From the NCBI RefSeq assembly GCF_000504165.1, contig NZ_AYSE01000006.1:186001-250000 (forward strand): DNA of 64,000 bases, in the 5' to 3' direction. Shown here piece after piece: positions 25,051-32,672 of the stretch (its first letter is position 1; the number at the start of each line of letters is the position of its first letter). The position numbers and the translations under genes were made by a program. The notes under the pieces were generated by a model that was not told the origin of the DNA, did not search any database, and worked only from the letters and a program-made list of their open reading frames with translations. This stretch comes from Bacillus sp. FJAT-14578 (lineage in GTDB: Bacteria > Bacillota > Bacilli > Bacillales > Bacillaceae_H).

Positions 25051-26937
25051 ATCGAGTAGGAGGGGGCGGCTAGCCCCCGACCTCTCACACCACCGTACGT
25101 ACCGTTCGGTATACGGCGGTTCAATTAAGTTTGACGTAGAGATTCATATCGTTGATATAGACTTTTCAGCCCTCGGCTGCTCCAATAGGAGCGGCCGAGG
25201 GTTCTGTCTAGGATAGGACTATGGGCAATTCTCCAATATTTCTTGCGGGAATTGCCCCATTCGTATGCTTGTTTCTTCGGAATCCCCAAACCAATCAGTT
25301 TCCTCATTCTTGTTTTTGGTTTCTTCCATTCTTTCCATATACACATACGCAATCTTCGTCTTATCCATCGATCAAACTCTTCGAATTTACTAGGTGTATC
25401 AGCTAAAGCGAAATAACCACACCAACCTGTTAGGTATTGGTTTAGTTTCATAATTCTTTGTTCCATAGAGTATGGCTTAGAACGTGAAGTCATGAGTCTG
25501 ACTTTCGCTTTCAATCGTTTCACACTTTCTTTAGCTATTCGAACCTTTGGTTCTTTATGGAGTGTAAAACTAAACCCAAGGAACTTCCGTTTCCATGGTC
25601 GGTCTACTGCGGATTTCTCCTTGTTTACCCTTAACTTCAACTTTTCCTCAATAAATCCAGTGATCGAGTTCATCACACGAATGCCGGCCTTTTTCGTTTT
25701 CACGTAAATATTGCAGTCATCCGCATATCGAACGAATTGATGCCCTCTCTTTTCTAGCTCCTGATCTAATTCATTTAACAGAATGTTGGACAGTAAAGGG
25801 CTTAATGGACCACCTTGCGGGGTACCTTCTTCCGTTTCGATGACCACTCCATTTATCATCACACCCGACTGAAGATATCGGCGAATCAGTTTTAGAAGGA
25901 CTTTGTCTTCTATCTTCTTCGCTACAATCCCCATCAACTTGTCATGATTCACTTTGTCGAAGAATTTTTCTAAGTCTATATCGACTACCCATCTTTGCCC
26001 CGATTTTATGTATTCCTTTGCCTTCCTTACTGCATCATGACCTCGTCGTTGTGGACGAAATCCATAACTGTTTTCGGAAAACGTCGGATCAAAAATAGGA
26101 GTTAGCACTTGGGCAATGGCTTGTTGGATGAAACGGTCTGTCACAGTAGGAATACCTAATAACCTTACTCCTCCGTTCGGTTTCGGGATTTCGATTCGAC
26201 GGACAGGAGAAGGCTGATAAGTTCCCTCTTTCAGCGACTGCCGAAGGAAGTTCCAATGTTCATAGAGATGTCTTCGTAGGTCTTTTACGGACATTCCATC
26301 TATGCCATGGCTTCCCTTATTTCGTTCGACACGTTTTAATGCCGTTAAAAGATTTTCCCGTGACAACATTCGTTCCATTAACATTTGATAGTTCCTTTCT
26401 ACGTGAACAAAGGGTTCTACTTATGCCAACTTCTGCTCCACCCTCTTGAAGTCCCCCATGGGATTCACCACTTCCTCCTTCAAGTAAGTCCTTTCGGATT
26501 GTCTGTTTCCGCACAGAAGTTGAACGCCTAGTCTTTGTTCTTCCTAATTGTTCGGTCCTTCCTTTATCTTCTCGAGCAGATAAAGTACTATGACCTCTGC
26601 TGACTTCTGACTGTTCAGCCATTCATCACTGAATGGGTTACCAAGTGTACTTGGCTTTCCAGTCAGACCTCCCCAGGTAAGAGCGCAGTCTTTCCCTCCA
26701 TCTATCCGCTTCATTTACTCGATGTCACCTTCGGCAGTAAGGACTTTATCTTGTTTAGCAGACTCATCCAATGACACCTAGCCTTATATGAAGTTCGTGT
26801 TCCTCGGACCGGAGGTTTGCCGCCCGCTTCCTTCAGATTCCGAGTCACCCCGGACACCCTTGCGTTAAGCTAACCACTACTACTGCCTTCACGGTTCGGG
26901 ACTTGCACCCTATAGACTGCGCCCATGCTGGGCGCAC
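25051..26937 (-). mobile_element. Group IIC intron
   Basis: The 5' end is at 26937, where the minus strand reads GTGCGCCCAGCATGGGCGC, the group II opening GTGCG. The 3' end is at about 25051 (CCTCCTACTCGAT). Domain V is the hairpin at about 25089-25122 (GTACGTACC / GGTATAC with the loop GTTC) followed by domain VI. An intron-encoded reverse transcriptase sits in domain IV. Total about 1.89 kb. The upstream exon is a Rho-independent terminator stem followed by seven T and one A, the preferred target of class C introns. No homing endonuclease is encoded. No other copy of the intron is in the window. Confidence 0.92.
25125..26384 (-). CDS. ltrA: Group II intron reverse transcriptase/maturase
   Basis: A 419-residue intron-encoded protein, ATG after AAAGGAAC. 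Reverse transcriptase blocks are all seen: IPKPNGGVRLLGIPTVTDR, SENSYGFRPQRRGHDAV, VVDIDLEKFFDKVNHD, GTPQGGPLSPLLSNILL, and the active site YADD at 220-223. The X/maturase domain (MKLNQYLTGWCGYF) follows. No HNH endonuclease domain is present, and the length is the same as in thermostable IIC-type enzymes of Geobacillus (about 420). It promotes intron splicing and mobility. All motifs are intact, so the element may be active. Confidence 0.95.
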   Translation of the reverse strand: MLMERMLSRENLLTALKRVERNKGSHGIDGMSVKDLRRHLYEHWNFLRQSLKEGTYQPSPVRRIEIPKPNGGVRLLGIPTVTDRFIQQAIAQVLTPIFDPTFSENSYGFRPQRRGHDAVRKAKEYIKSGQRWVVDIDLEKFFDKVNHDKLMGIVAKKIEDKVLLKLIRRYLQSGVMINGVVIETEEGTPQGGPLSPLLSNILLNELDQELEKRGHQFVRYADDCNIYVKTKKAGIRVMNSITGFIEEKLKLRVNKEKSAVDRPWKRKFLGFSFTLHKEPKVRIAKESVKRLKAKVRLMTSRSKPYSMEQRIMKLNQYLTGWCGYFALADTPSKFEEFDRWIRRRLRMCIWKEWKKPKTRMRKLIGLGIPKKQAYEWGNSRKKYWRIAHSPILDRTLGRSYWSSRGLKSLYQRYESLRQT

Positions 26938-26944
26938 TAAAAAA

Positions 26945-26970
26945 AGAACATCCTCCATTGAGTATGTTCT
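26945..26970 (-). terminator. Terminator of the MFS gene, interrupted downstream by the intron
   Basis: Arms AGAACAT (26945-26951) and ATGTTCT (26964-26970), then on the minus strand TTTTTTTA, after which the intron begins. It closes the transporter transcript and is the intron target. Confidence 0.8.
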
Positions 26971-27029
26971 CTACAATAAATGATTAAGTTAACAAGAATC
27001 TCTTTCCTCGGTTTCCCAGACAGCCAAAA

Positions 27030-28406
27030 TTAGTCTTGGTCAGATGAAGTGTTGTTTCTGCCTTTAAAATATAGAAGAAACACCGCCAATGAACCGGCAA
27101 TGAGTATCGTTAATAATCCGAACGTATTACGATAAATTACTTCGGGAAGAAGCTCTTTTTGCCATACAAGCAATAACCCTGCAAGAGCCACACCGAATGC
27201 ACCGCCAAAAAATTGAATTAACTGAGCCATGCCCATTCCTGTTCCAATCTCCTGCTTCGGCAAAATTCTAGATGTTTCATTTGCGATGCTTGAAGTCAAG
27301 GCAGAAAAGCCCGTACTCATAAACATGTAGGTTACAAGAATGACGTATGGTGACATGCTTGATAAAAAGGAAAAGGATATCGTTGCGATAAGTAGAAAAA
27401 AATGACCAAAAAAGATTAACGGGACATTGCCCAGCCGATCGATTAAGCGACCGATAAATTGGGCGGCTACGGCTGACAGCATGGCCCCCGGAAAAATAAT
27501 CATTCCGATTGCCGCCGGTTCCTTATCAAACATGACCGAAAGCATGATTGGCATTAAAAACAGGGTTGAGAAATGAATGATAAAAGCAGTAAACCCAACA
27601 AACAGCAGCTTCGTATATTGCCGGTTTTTCAGAAGAGTCGGTTGGATAAAGGGAATTTTCACATGGTGAATATGTCTCCACAAAATAGCCATCGCCAAGA
27701 GACTCCCGAATAAAACAGCATATGAAAATGTTGATAAAAATAATAAAAGGCCTGTAACGCTTAATCCTGTCAGTACTCCTCCCAAGGTATCAAATCTGAC
27801 TTTTTGTACCCCCTCTGTCGGAAGCAGCTTTTTAAATAACGGAAATAATAAAAACACTAAACTAGTAATCACAAACAAATAGTGCCACCCAAATAACTGT
27901 ATAATGGCACCGCCGATAACCGGCCCCAAGCCGAACCCTAAAGACGCTGCCGAAGCAATAAGCGACATGGCTTTTCCCCGTCTGGATACCGGAATATATC
28001 TTCCTGCAAGTACCATGGCGAGTCCGGGAACGGCTCCTGCACCCGCTGCTTGCAGTAATCGTACTAGTAATAATAAATAAAATTGATTCGCAAAAAGGCC
28101 TGCGATAGAAGAAATGCCCAATAACGTCAGCCCAAATATCAAAAGCCTTTTGATCGGGATGAAATCGGATAAACGGCTGTATGTTAAAGTTGAAATGGCA
28201 AATACAATGGAATAACCTGATACAATCCAGGATGCGGTGGATGAAGACAGCGTAAAATCGTGCAATACACTCGGCAGCGCAACATTAAACATTGTCGTGT
28301 TCATCACAACAAGCCACACGGTGAAACTCCACAAGAGAATGACTTTATTCTCTTGAAATGCTTCTTGATCTTTATTCATTGTCATCGAAGAAGACAAACT
28401 AGACAT
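27030..28406 (-). CDS. MFS efflux transporter, DHA2-like with 14 membrane segments (Tet(L)/TetA-like)
   Basis: A 458-residue transporter from ATG 28406 (GAGAGGGG site). Hydrophobicity gives about 14 membrane spans. The motif A region is YSRLSDFIPIKRLLIFG, and motif C is LGFGLGPVIGGAII. VMNTTMFNVALPSVLHDF and the RLLQAAGAGAVPGLAMVLAGRYIP stretch (given in parts) resemble Tet(L)/TetB-type drug and proton antiporters. It probably exports a drug or other cation. The upstream leader carries an AACCCT/AGGGTT inverted repeat at about 28470-28494, which could form an attenuator. Identification of the substrate is not possible. Confidence 0.85.
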   Translation of the reverse strand: MSSLSSSMTMNKDQEAFQENKVILLWSFTVWLVVMNTTMFNVALPSVLHDFTLSSSTASWIVSGYSIVFAISTLTYSRLSDFIPIKRLLIFGLTLLGISSIAGLFANQFYLLLLVRLLQAAGAGAVPGLAMVLAGRYIPVSRRGKAMSLIASAASLGFGLGPVIGGAIIQLFGWHYLFVITSLVFLLFPLFKKLLPTEGVQKVRFDTLGGVLTGLSVTGLLLFLSTFSYAVLFGSLLAMAILWRHIHHVKIPFIQPTLLKNRQYTKLLFVGFTAFIIHFSTLFLMPIMLSVMFDKEPAAIGMIIFPGAMLSAVAAQFIGRLIDRLGNVPLIFFGHFFLLIATISFSFLSSMSPYVILVTYMFMSTGFSALTSSIANETSRILPKQEIGTGMGMAQLIQFFGGAFGVALAGLLLVWQKELLPEVIYRNTFGLLTILIAGSLAVFLLYFKGRNNTSSDQD

Positions 28407-28638
28407 TAAATCCCCTCTCTTTACTGTCATCCTTCATTTTTATTATCCTGCTTTCACAACGTACAGTAACCCTCCACTCATGGCAGGGTTGTTTTAAAGG
28501 ATTTGATTTTTTTATTGAATCCAAATAATTATTTGTAATTGTAAGTAGTCTCGTTGGAAAAATCAAGGAATTAGTCTTACGTTTCATTTCTTTCTCATTA
28601 TTTAACATTACACCTTAATGATTCCATGTATATAAAAG

Positions 28639-28662
28639 CACCCGTGTCCTTAAACACGGGTG
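28639..28662 (-). terminator. Intrinsic terminator of the small-protein operon
   Basis: CACCCGTGT (28639-28647) and ACACGGGTG (28654-28662) followed by CTTTTAT on the minus strand, ten bases after the stop codon. Confidence 0.8.
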
Positions 28663-28672
28663 TAAGAGATGC

Positions 28673-28855
28673 TTACTCTCCTTCATTGACGACGATTTTG
28701 TAATTTAACGATTGCAGCGTCTTGTCATATGCTTCACGGGAAACTATGTAGTATGTCGTATCGTTATCTGTTACGACAAGCTCTTCAGGGCTTTTATCAA
28801 CCTGTGCAGCCTGCAGGTTGAAGTAACTGGCTCCTAGTATTTCAGAAATATTCAT
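28673..28855 (-). CDS. Small protein of unknown function
   Basis: A 60-residue protein from ATG 28855 with a strong GGGAGGTGAT site. The sequence (MNISEILGASYFNLQAAQ, then EELVVTDNDTTYYIVSREAYDKTL) is polar with no membrane segment. It could be read 19 codons further upstream but no site supports that. I do not recognise it. It lies last in a likely unit with the 94-residue gene and the histidine kinase gene, all in the same direction. Confidence 0.6.
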   Translation of the reverse strand: MNISEILGASYFNLQAAQVDKSPEELVVTDNDTTYYIVSREAYDKTLQSLNYKIVVNEGE

Positions 28856-28914
28856 TTCATCACCTCCCATCTTATTGTAACGGTTATTGAACGGAAAACC
28901 ATAACAATTCAAAT

Positions 28915-29199
28915 TTACGCTTCACCTTTGAGTACCTGCTGAAAATAAAATCGATACGTGTTTCGCAAAAACGTTTCGATCGGGAGCTGAACGTCGATCT
29001 GGTATTTACTTATGATGAATGGAAAACGTTCCATTCCTTTTTGACGCAGTGTATTCTCGATTTCTATCTCTCTCCCCTTGGCTAGGTCGGGAATTAATGG
29101 TTCGACCATCGGCCAGCACGTCTCCATCAAGTGCTGAAGGGATTCCCTATCTTCTTCGTTCTGATAGCGTTGAATCCAGTTTTTTAAATTTGCATCCAT
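28915..29199 (-). CDS. Protein of unknown function, possible sigma-like helical domain
   Basis: A 94-residue mostly helical protein (DANLKNWIQRYQNEEDRESL, HLMETCWPMVEPLI, ISKYQIDVQLPIETFLRNT, YRFYFQQVLKG). The pattern of an amphipathic N-terminal helix followed by an FIxxYRFYFQQVLKG-type helix is weakly like sigma-70 region 2 fragments of Bacillus, but I cannot claim homology. The gene follows the kinase gene by 65 bases and may be cotranscribed with it. No role is assigned. Confidence 0.55.
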   Translation of the reverse strand: MDANLKNWIQRYQNEEDRESLQHLMETCWPMVEPLIPDLAKGREIEIENTLRQKGMERFPFIISKYQIDVQLPIETFLRNTYRFYFQQVLKGEA

Positions 29200-29264
29200 G
29201 CTCTATTATCACCCGCTTCCCAGTATAAACCCTTATCTTTCGTCGTGCCAATCGTGAATTTTTT

Positions 29265-30494
29265 CTAAGCCTCTGCTTTTGGAATAAAAACGGAGAATTG
29301 TGTTCCTTGCCCTTTTGTACTCTCCACTTCAATTTTCCCTTTATATTTTTCGATAATGTTATAGCAAACCATTAACCCGATTCCCGTGCCCCGGTCCTTC
29401 AACGAATAGAAAGGGGTTCCCAATCGTTTCATCTCCTCCGGTGACATTCCTAAGCCCGTATCTGCTATGTCGATAATGACAAATCGATCATTCTGCCTCG
29501 AACGGACCGTGATTGTTCCTTCTTTTTCCATTGCATCCATCGCTTCAATCGCATTTTTCATCAAATTGATCAATACTTGTTTTAGCTCGATTGTATTGGC
29601 CCGAATATGAAGGGAGTCTTCCAAAGAGGTGTGAAATTCAATATTATTCAGTAACGCGTAAGATGACAACAAATCAATGACTTGCTCTATTTGCTGTTTT
29701 AAATCAAGCATTTCAATATGATAAATATCCGGCTTTGCCAAGGATAAAAAGTCGCTGATAATGGCTTGTGTATGATCGACCTCTAAAATCATTTGGCGCA
29801 AGTATTCCTTTTCATTCTCAGTAAACGACGGCTTTTCTTGAAACAATTGTAAAAACCCTCTTACGACCGTAAGGGGATTCCGAATTTCATGCGCGATCGA
29901 GGCAGCTAATTGCCCAACCGAATGCAGACGCTCTGTCCGTTGAATTTCCTGATGGTATTGTCTTAATTTCTCCATTCTTTTTAAGGTTATAAAAAAGATA
30001 AAAGCAAGAAGGATTTGACTGGCCCAGAAGTTAATCAAGTTTCCTACTACATCTTCAGCTAGATATGCGTATTTCTTTTCGGCAGGGCCATATTGGGCCA
30101 CCCACCATATTAAACTAGTTCCCCCGACCAGATTAAACGCAGCCAGAATCCAAAATATTTTTTTATGGAATATGATGATGGCAGCAGCGGGAAGAATCGA
30201 AATTAACGTAATCATAGAAGACGTTTGAGGGAATAAAAAAAAGAGCACATAAAAATAAACGGTGACAAAAGAAATGAGCATTCCCTTTAAAAATTCAGAT
30301 TCCCTTTTAGGGTATAAAATCAAGACAACGAAAACGATGGCTGCGAAAAAAGCATGAATAATAAACGGAAGCTTATTTTTTTCTGCTTCAAAAAAGGTAA
30401 TGAATAAGCCTGCTAACATTAAAAGCCCGGCTACTGCTATAAAGATTCTATATACTTTTAAATTTTTTTCATCCTTAACGCTAAATTCTTTCAT
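29265..30494 (-). CDS. Membrane sensor histidine kinase (KinB-like)
   Basis: A 409-residue kinase with six predicted N-terminal membrane helices (about residues 15-170) and little extracellular part, as in KinB-type sporulation kinases. The H-box is LAASIAHEIRNPLTVVRGF (phospho-acceptor His202). ATP-binding boxes are NLMKNAIEAMD, DIADTGLGMSPEE and GTGIGLMVCYNIIEKYKG. No response regulator gene is adjacent, which fits a kinase feeding the sporulation phosphorelay through Spo0F. It is followed by two small genes. Confidence 0.85.
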   Translation of the reverse strand: MKEFSVKDEKNLKVYRIFIAVAGLLMLAGLFITFFEAEKNKLPFIIHAFFAAIVFVVLILYPKRESEFLKGMLISFVTVYFYVLFFLFPQTSSMITLISILPAAAIIIFHKKIFWILAAFNLVGGTSLIWWVAQYGPAEKKYAYLAEDVVGNLINFWASQILLAFIFFITLKRMEKLRQYHQEIQRTERLHSVGQLAASIAHEIRNPLTVVRGFLQLFQEKPSFTENEKEYLRQMILEVDHTQAIISDFLSLAKPDIYHIEMLDLKQQIEQVIDLLSSYALLNNIEFHTSLEDSLHIRANTIELKQVLINLMKNAIEAMDAMEKEGTITVRSRQNDRFVIIDIADTGLGMSPEEMKRLGTPFYSLKDRGTGIGLMVCYNIIEKYKGKIEVESTKGQGTQFSVFIPKAEA

Positions 30495-30637
30495 TATTCG
30501 TATACCTCTCTGCCTCTATCACTAAAACTCTGTTACTCTTAATCCCACCGTAAAAACACTTACTGTCTCTCAAAATGTTTAACAGTTATTACCGTTTTTA
30601 GTATAGAGTATGTTTTACCTTATGGCAACGTAAAGAA

Positions 30638-30691
30638 AAGGTTCAGTCCCCTGTTCTGAATGTGTTCATTCAAAACAGGGGACTGAACCTT
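30638..30691 (-). terminator. Strong hairpin terminator of fnr (TTCAGTCC type)
   Basis: Perfect 18-base arms AAGGTTCAGTCCCCTGTT (30638-30655) and AACAGGGGACTGAACCTT (30674-30691) with an inner TGAATG/CATTCA stem, 15 bases after the fnr stop. The sequence belongs to a family of similar hairpins in this window. Confidence 0.75.
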
Positions 30692-30705
30692 ACCTTAGGT
30701 AACAT

Positions 30706-31425
30706 TTACAGTCGGCAAACATGTCGCGGGCAATCTTCGCAATGGCAAATATTCCGTAATGCCTCTAAATCTAAAATGACGAATGATCCTTTCTCATATC
30801 CCACAATACCATCTTTTTTTAATTGGTTAAGCATCCGGTTAACCGTTTCCCTCGTTGCGCCGATTAGTCCGGCAATCTCCTCATTCGTAAATTTCCTTGT
30901 AATATGGAACACGTTTCCATCCGCTTTGCCGTAAGTATTGGTCATCCTTATGAGCGTTGATGCAAGCGCTCCATTTTTCCCAAAAAACATTAAATCCCGC
31001 ATCTTTGTTTGGGTAAACTGCTGCATATACCCCATCCACTTCGTAAACTGTATGGAAAAATCTCCATCCTGCCAGAGAAGGACTTCTAAATCCCGCTGCT
31101 GTATCACTCCTACTTTACAGTCTTTTAATGCTCTTGCATTAAACATGCATTTTTTCCCTTCGACATATTGGTATTCTCCCAACATATCCTCAGATCCAAA
31201 ATGGTAAAATGACAGTTCTTTTCCATCATCCATTACTTTCGAAAGGTTGACAGCCCCTTCCTTTATGAAATACAGCTTATCAGCCAAATCCCCTTCTTCA
31301 AAAAGGTACGTGCCGCTTTTCACTTTCTTTTCATACATAATTCCTTTTAATCTATTCAAATTCTCTGCAGAGAATAAAATCGTATTCGATAAAGTGCTAT
31401 TGCTTAATGCACAAGCTGCCCCCAT
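30706..31425 (-). CDS. fnr: Oxygen-sensing regulator Fnr (Crp/Fnr family)
   Basis: A 239-residue regulator with an N-terminal cyclic-nucleotide-like beta roll (SGTYLFEEGDLADKLYFIKEG), a dimerisation helix, and a C-terminal helix-turn-helix (EEIAGLIGATRETVNRMLNQL). The C-terminal tail ICHCEDCPRHVC has the Cys-x2-Cys-x4-Cys spacing that binds a [4Fe-4S] cluster in Bacillus Fnr (Cys229, Cys232, Cys237, plus Cys227). This differs from the E. coli FNR N-terminal cluster. It activates anaerobic genes when the cluster is intact. A perfect Fnr box faces the divergent mobA-like gene. Confidence 0.9.
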   Translation of the reverse strand: MGAACALSNSTLSNTILFSAENLNRLKGIMYEKKVKSGTYLFEEGDLADKLYFIKEGAVNLSKVMDDGKELSFYHFGSEDMLGEYQYVEGKKCMFNARALKDCKVGVIQQRDLEVLLWQDGDFSIQFTKWMGYMQQFTQTKMRDLMFFGKNGALASTLIRMTNTYGKADGNVFHITRKFTNEEIAGLIGATRETVNRMLNQLKKDGIVGYEKGSFVILDLEALRNICHCEDCPRHVCRL

Positions 31426-31566
31426 ATTCCCCAGCCTCCATCATCTTATTTTTTCCGTTCATCCAACGTATGACTTTATTGTAAGCTGAGAAGGCTTTTT
31501 TTGTTATCAGGGAATTCCCCTATTTCTTTACGGGAATGCCCCTAAACGTTTTGAAGAAAAAAGAAA

Positions 31567-31609
31567 TGTGAGGATGCTCACATACATTTGGACGAAGTTG
31601 ATTTATATT
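31567..31609 (+). promoter_or_regulatory. Fnr box and -10 of a class II Fnr-dependent promoter
   Basis: TGTGAGGATGCTCACA (31567-31582) is a perfect TGTGA-N6-TCACA box. TATATT (31604-31609) fits a -10 element. A start at about 31616 would place the box centre at -41.5, the classical activating position. It drives the mobA-like gene. Confidence 0.75.
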
Positions 31610-31644
31610 TATAGAAAGATTCTTAAATGATGGAAGTGATAAGT

Positions 31645-32262
31645 ATGCTAACAGGTGTCATTTTGGCAGGAGGGAAAAGGGATAGCCTGCACGGCACCCC
31701 AAAGTCTTTTTTACCTCTTGCAAATGGTTATGTACTGGATTATCAGCTCTTTGAGATGAAAAAAATTTGTAAAGAGATTATTATCGTCACAAATACCCCG
31801 GAAGCTTTTTTGCAGCATGTTCCAAGGGATATACGAATTATTACGGACTATTTTAAAAATAGCGGGGTGCTCGGGGGAATGTATTCTGCTCTTTCTCTTT
31901 CACAAAACCCTTTTGTATGGGTCACGGCTTGCGGCATGCCCTTCATTTCTTCTGAAGCTGCAGCATATATGTCCAGGCTGGGACAAGAACAAAACAAAGA
32001 TGCTGTTCTACCGGTTTTTTCCGCGAAACCCTGCCCATTTCATGGAATTTACCATAAAAGAACACTCCCTGCCGTAAAAGCCCAAATTCAATTCAAAAAC
32101 GGATCCCTTAAGAGCCTGATAAATACTCTTAACTGGACAGGAGCAGCGGAAAATGATTTGCACAGTATGAATATCCCGGAATCCATTGTGTTTAACATCA
32201 GTAATAGCAAAGATTATGAAACAGCTAAAAACATGGCGCGAATTCAACTAAACCCTATTTAA
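31645..32262 (+). CDS. mobA: MobA-like molybdenum cofactor guanylyltransferase
   Basis: A 205-residue nucleotidyltransferase from ATG 31645 (GGAAGTG site; ATGs at 31627 and 31630 have no site). MobA motifs are LTGVILAGGK, TDYFKNSGVLGGMYSAL, ACGMPFISSEA and KPCPFHGIYH. The loop after LAGG reads KRDSLHGTPKSF where typical MobA has SxRMGxxK, so the loop is divergent. MobA links GMP to molybdopterin. Position behind an Fnr box suggests anaerobic induction, sensible for anaerobic molybdoenzymes. It might also be a related NTP transferase. Confidence 0.75.
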   Translation: MLTGVILAGGKRDSLHGTPKSFLPLANGYVLDYQLFEMKKICKEIIIVTNTPEAFLQHVPRDIRIITDYFKNSGVLGGMYSALSLSQNPFVWVTACGMPFISSEAAAYMSRLGQEQNKDAVLPVFSAKPCPFHGIYHKRTLPAVKAQIQFKNGSLKSLINTLNWTGAAENDLHSMNIPESIVFNISNSKDYETAKNMARIQLNPI

Positions 32263-32672
32263 AACATTACGCTTGCAAATATGTTTCGCATCCTGTAATA
32301 TGTGTATACAAGCTGCGTTGTACGTGATCATAATAAGTTTTAACCTTTAAGCTGTTATAGGGAGTTTTATATTGAAACCGGAATGCCATGCCTCCCACTA
32401 TGGATAGAGGACGGCAGAAACGTTTCTGCAAACACCCACTTTGAGGAGTGGTGGTTTAAAACTTCATTATACTACATCAACGGCAAACGCGGCCTTTTTT
32501 ACGATAACAACCATCCGGTCCTATTACGGGCCGGATTTTTTGTTTTATTTGGAATCGTTACTCGTAAACATTTCCGCCAGCCGTTCCCTGATTATTTAGA
32601 AAATTATGATTTCCGTCATTATCAAATAATGGTAGAATAATTTCATACGATGCTTTAAGGGAGAAGGTTCTT
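32263..32672 (+). other. Structured intergenic region between mobA and the kinase gene
   Basis: A 410-base region with dense self-complementarity: GGGAG/CTCCC, the perfect palindrome GCAGAAACGTTTCTGC, an AAACACCCACT/AGTGGTGGTTT stem, and a terminator at 32513-32546 on the plus strand. It does not match a riboswitch I recognise. A weak 85-codon frame crosses it but has no support. A small RNA or regulatory leader is possible. Confidence 0.4.
32513..32546 (+). terminator. Intrinsic terminator in the mobA-kinase interval
   Basis: ATCCGGTCC (32513-32521) and GGGCCGGAT (32528-32536) form a nine-pair stem with one G-U pair, followed by TTTTTTGTTTTA. Confidence 0.8.

Noticed and set aside
26317..26622. 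101-codon frame in the intron 5' part
   Set aside because: Falls in the structured RNA domains I-III of the group II intron.
28399..28608. 69-codon frame upstream of the MFS gene
   Set aside because: Overlaps the transporter start and its leader hairpin; basic, low-quality sequence with no ribosome-binding site.
32383..32640. 85-codon plus-strand frame between mobA and the kinase gene
   Set aside because: No ribosome-binding site, crosses an intrinsic terminator hairpin, and the sequence resembles no protein family I know.
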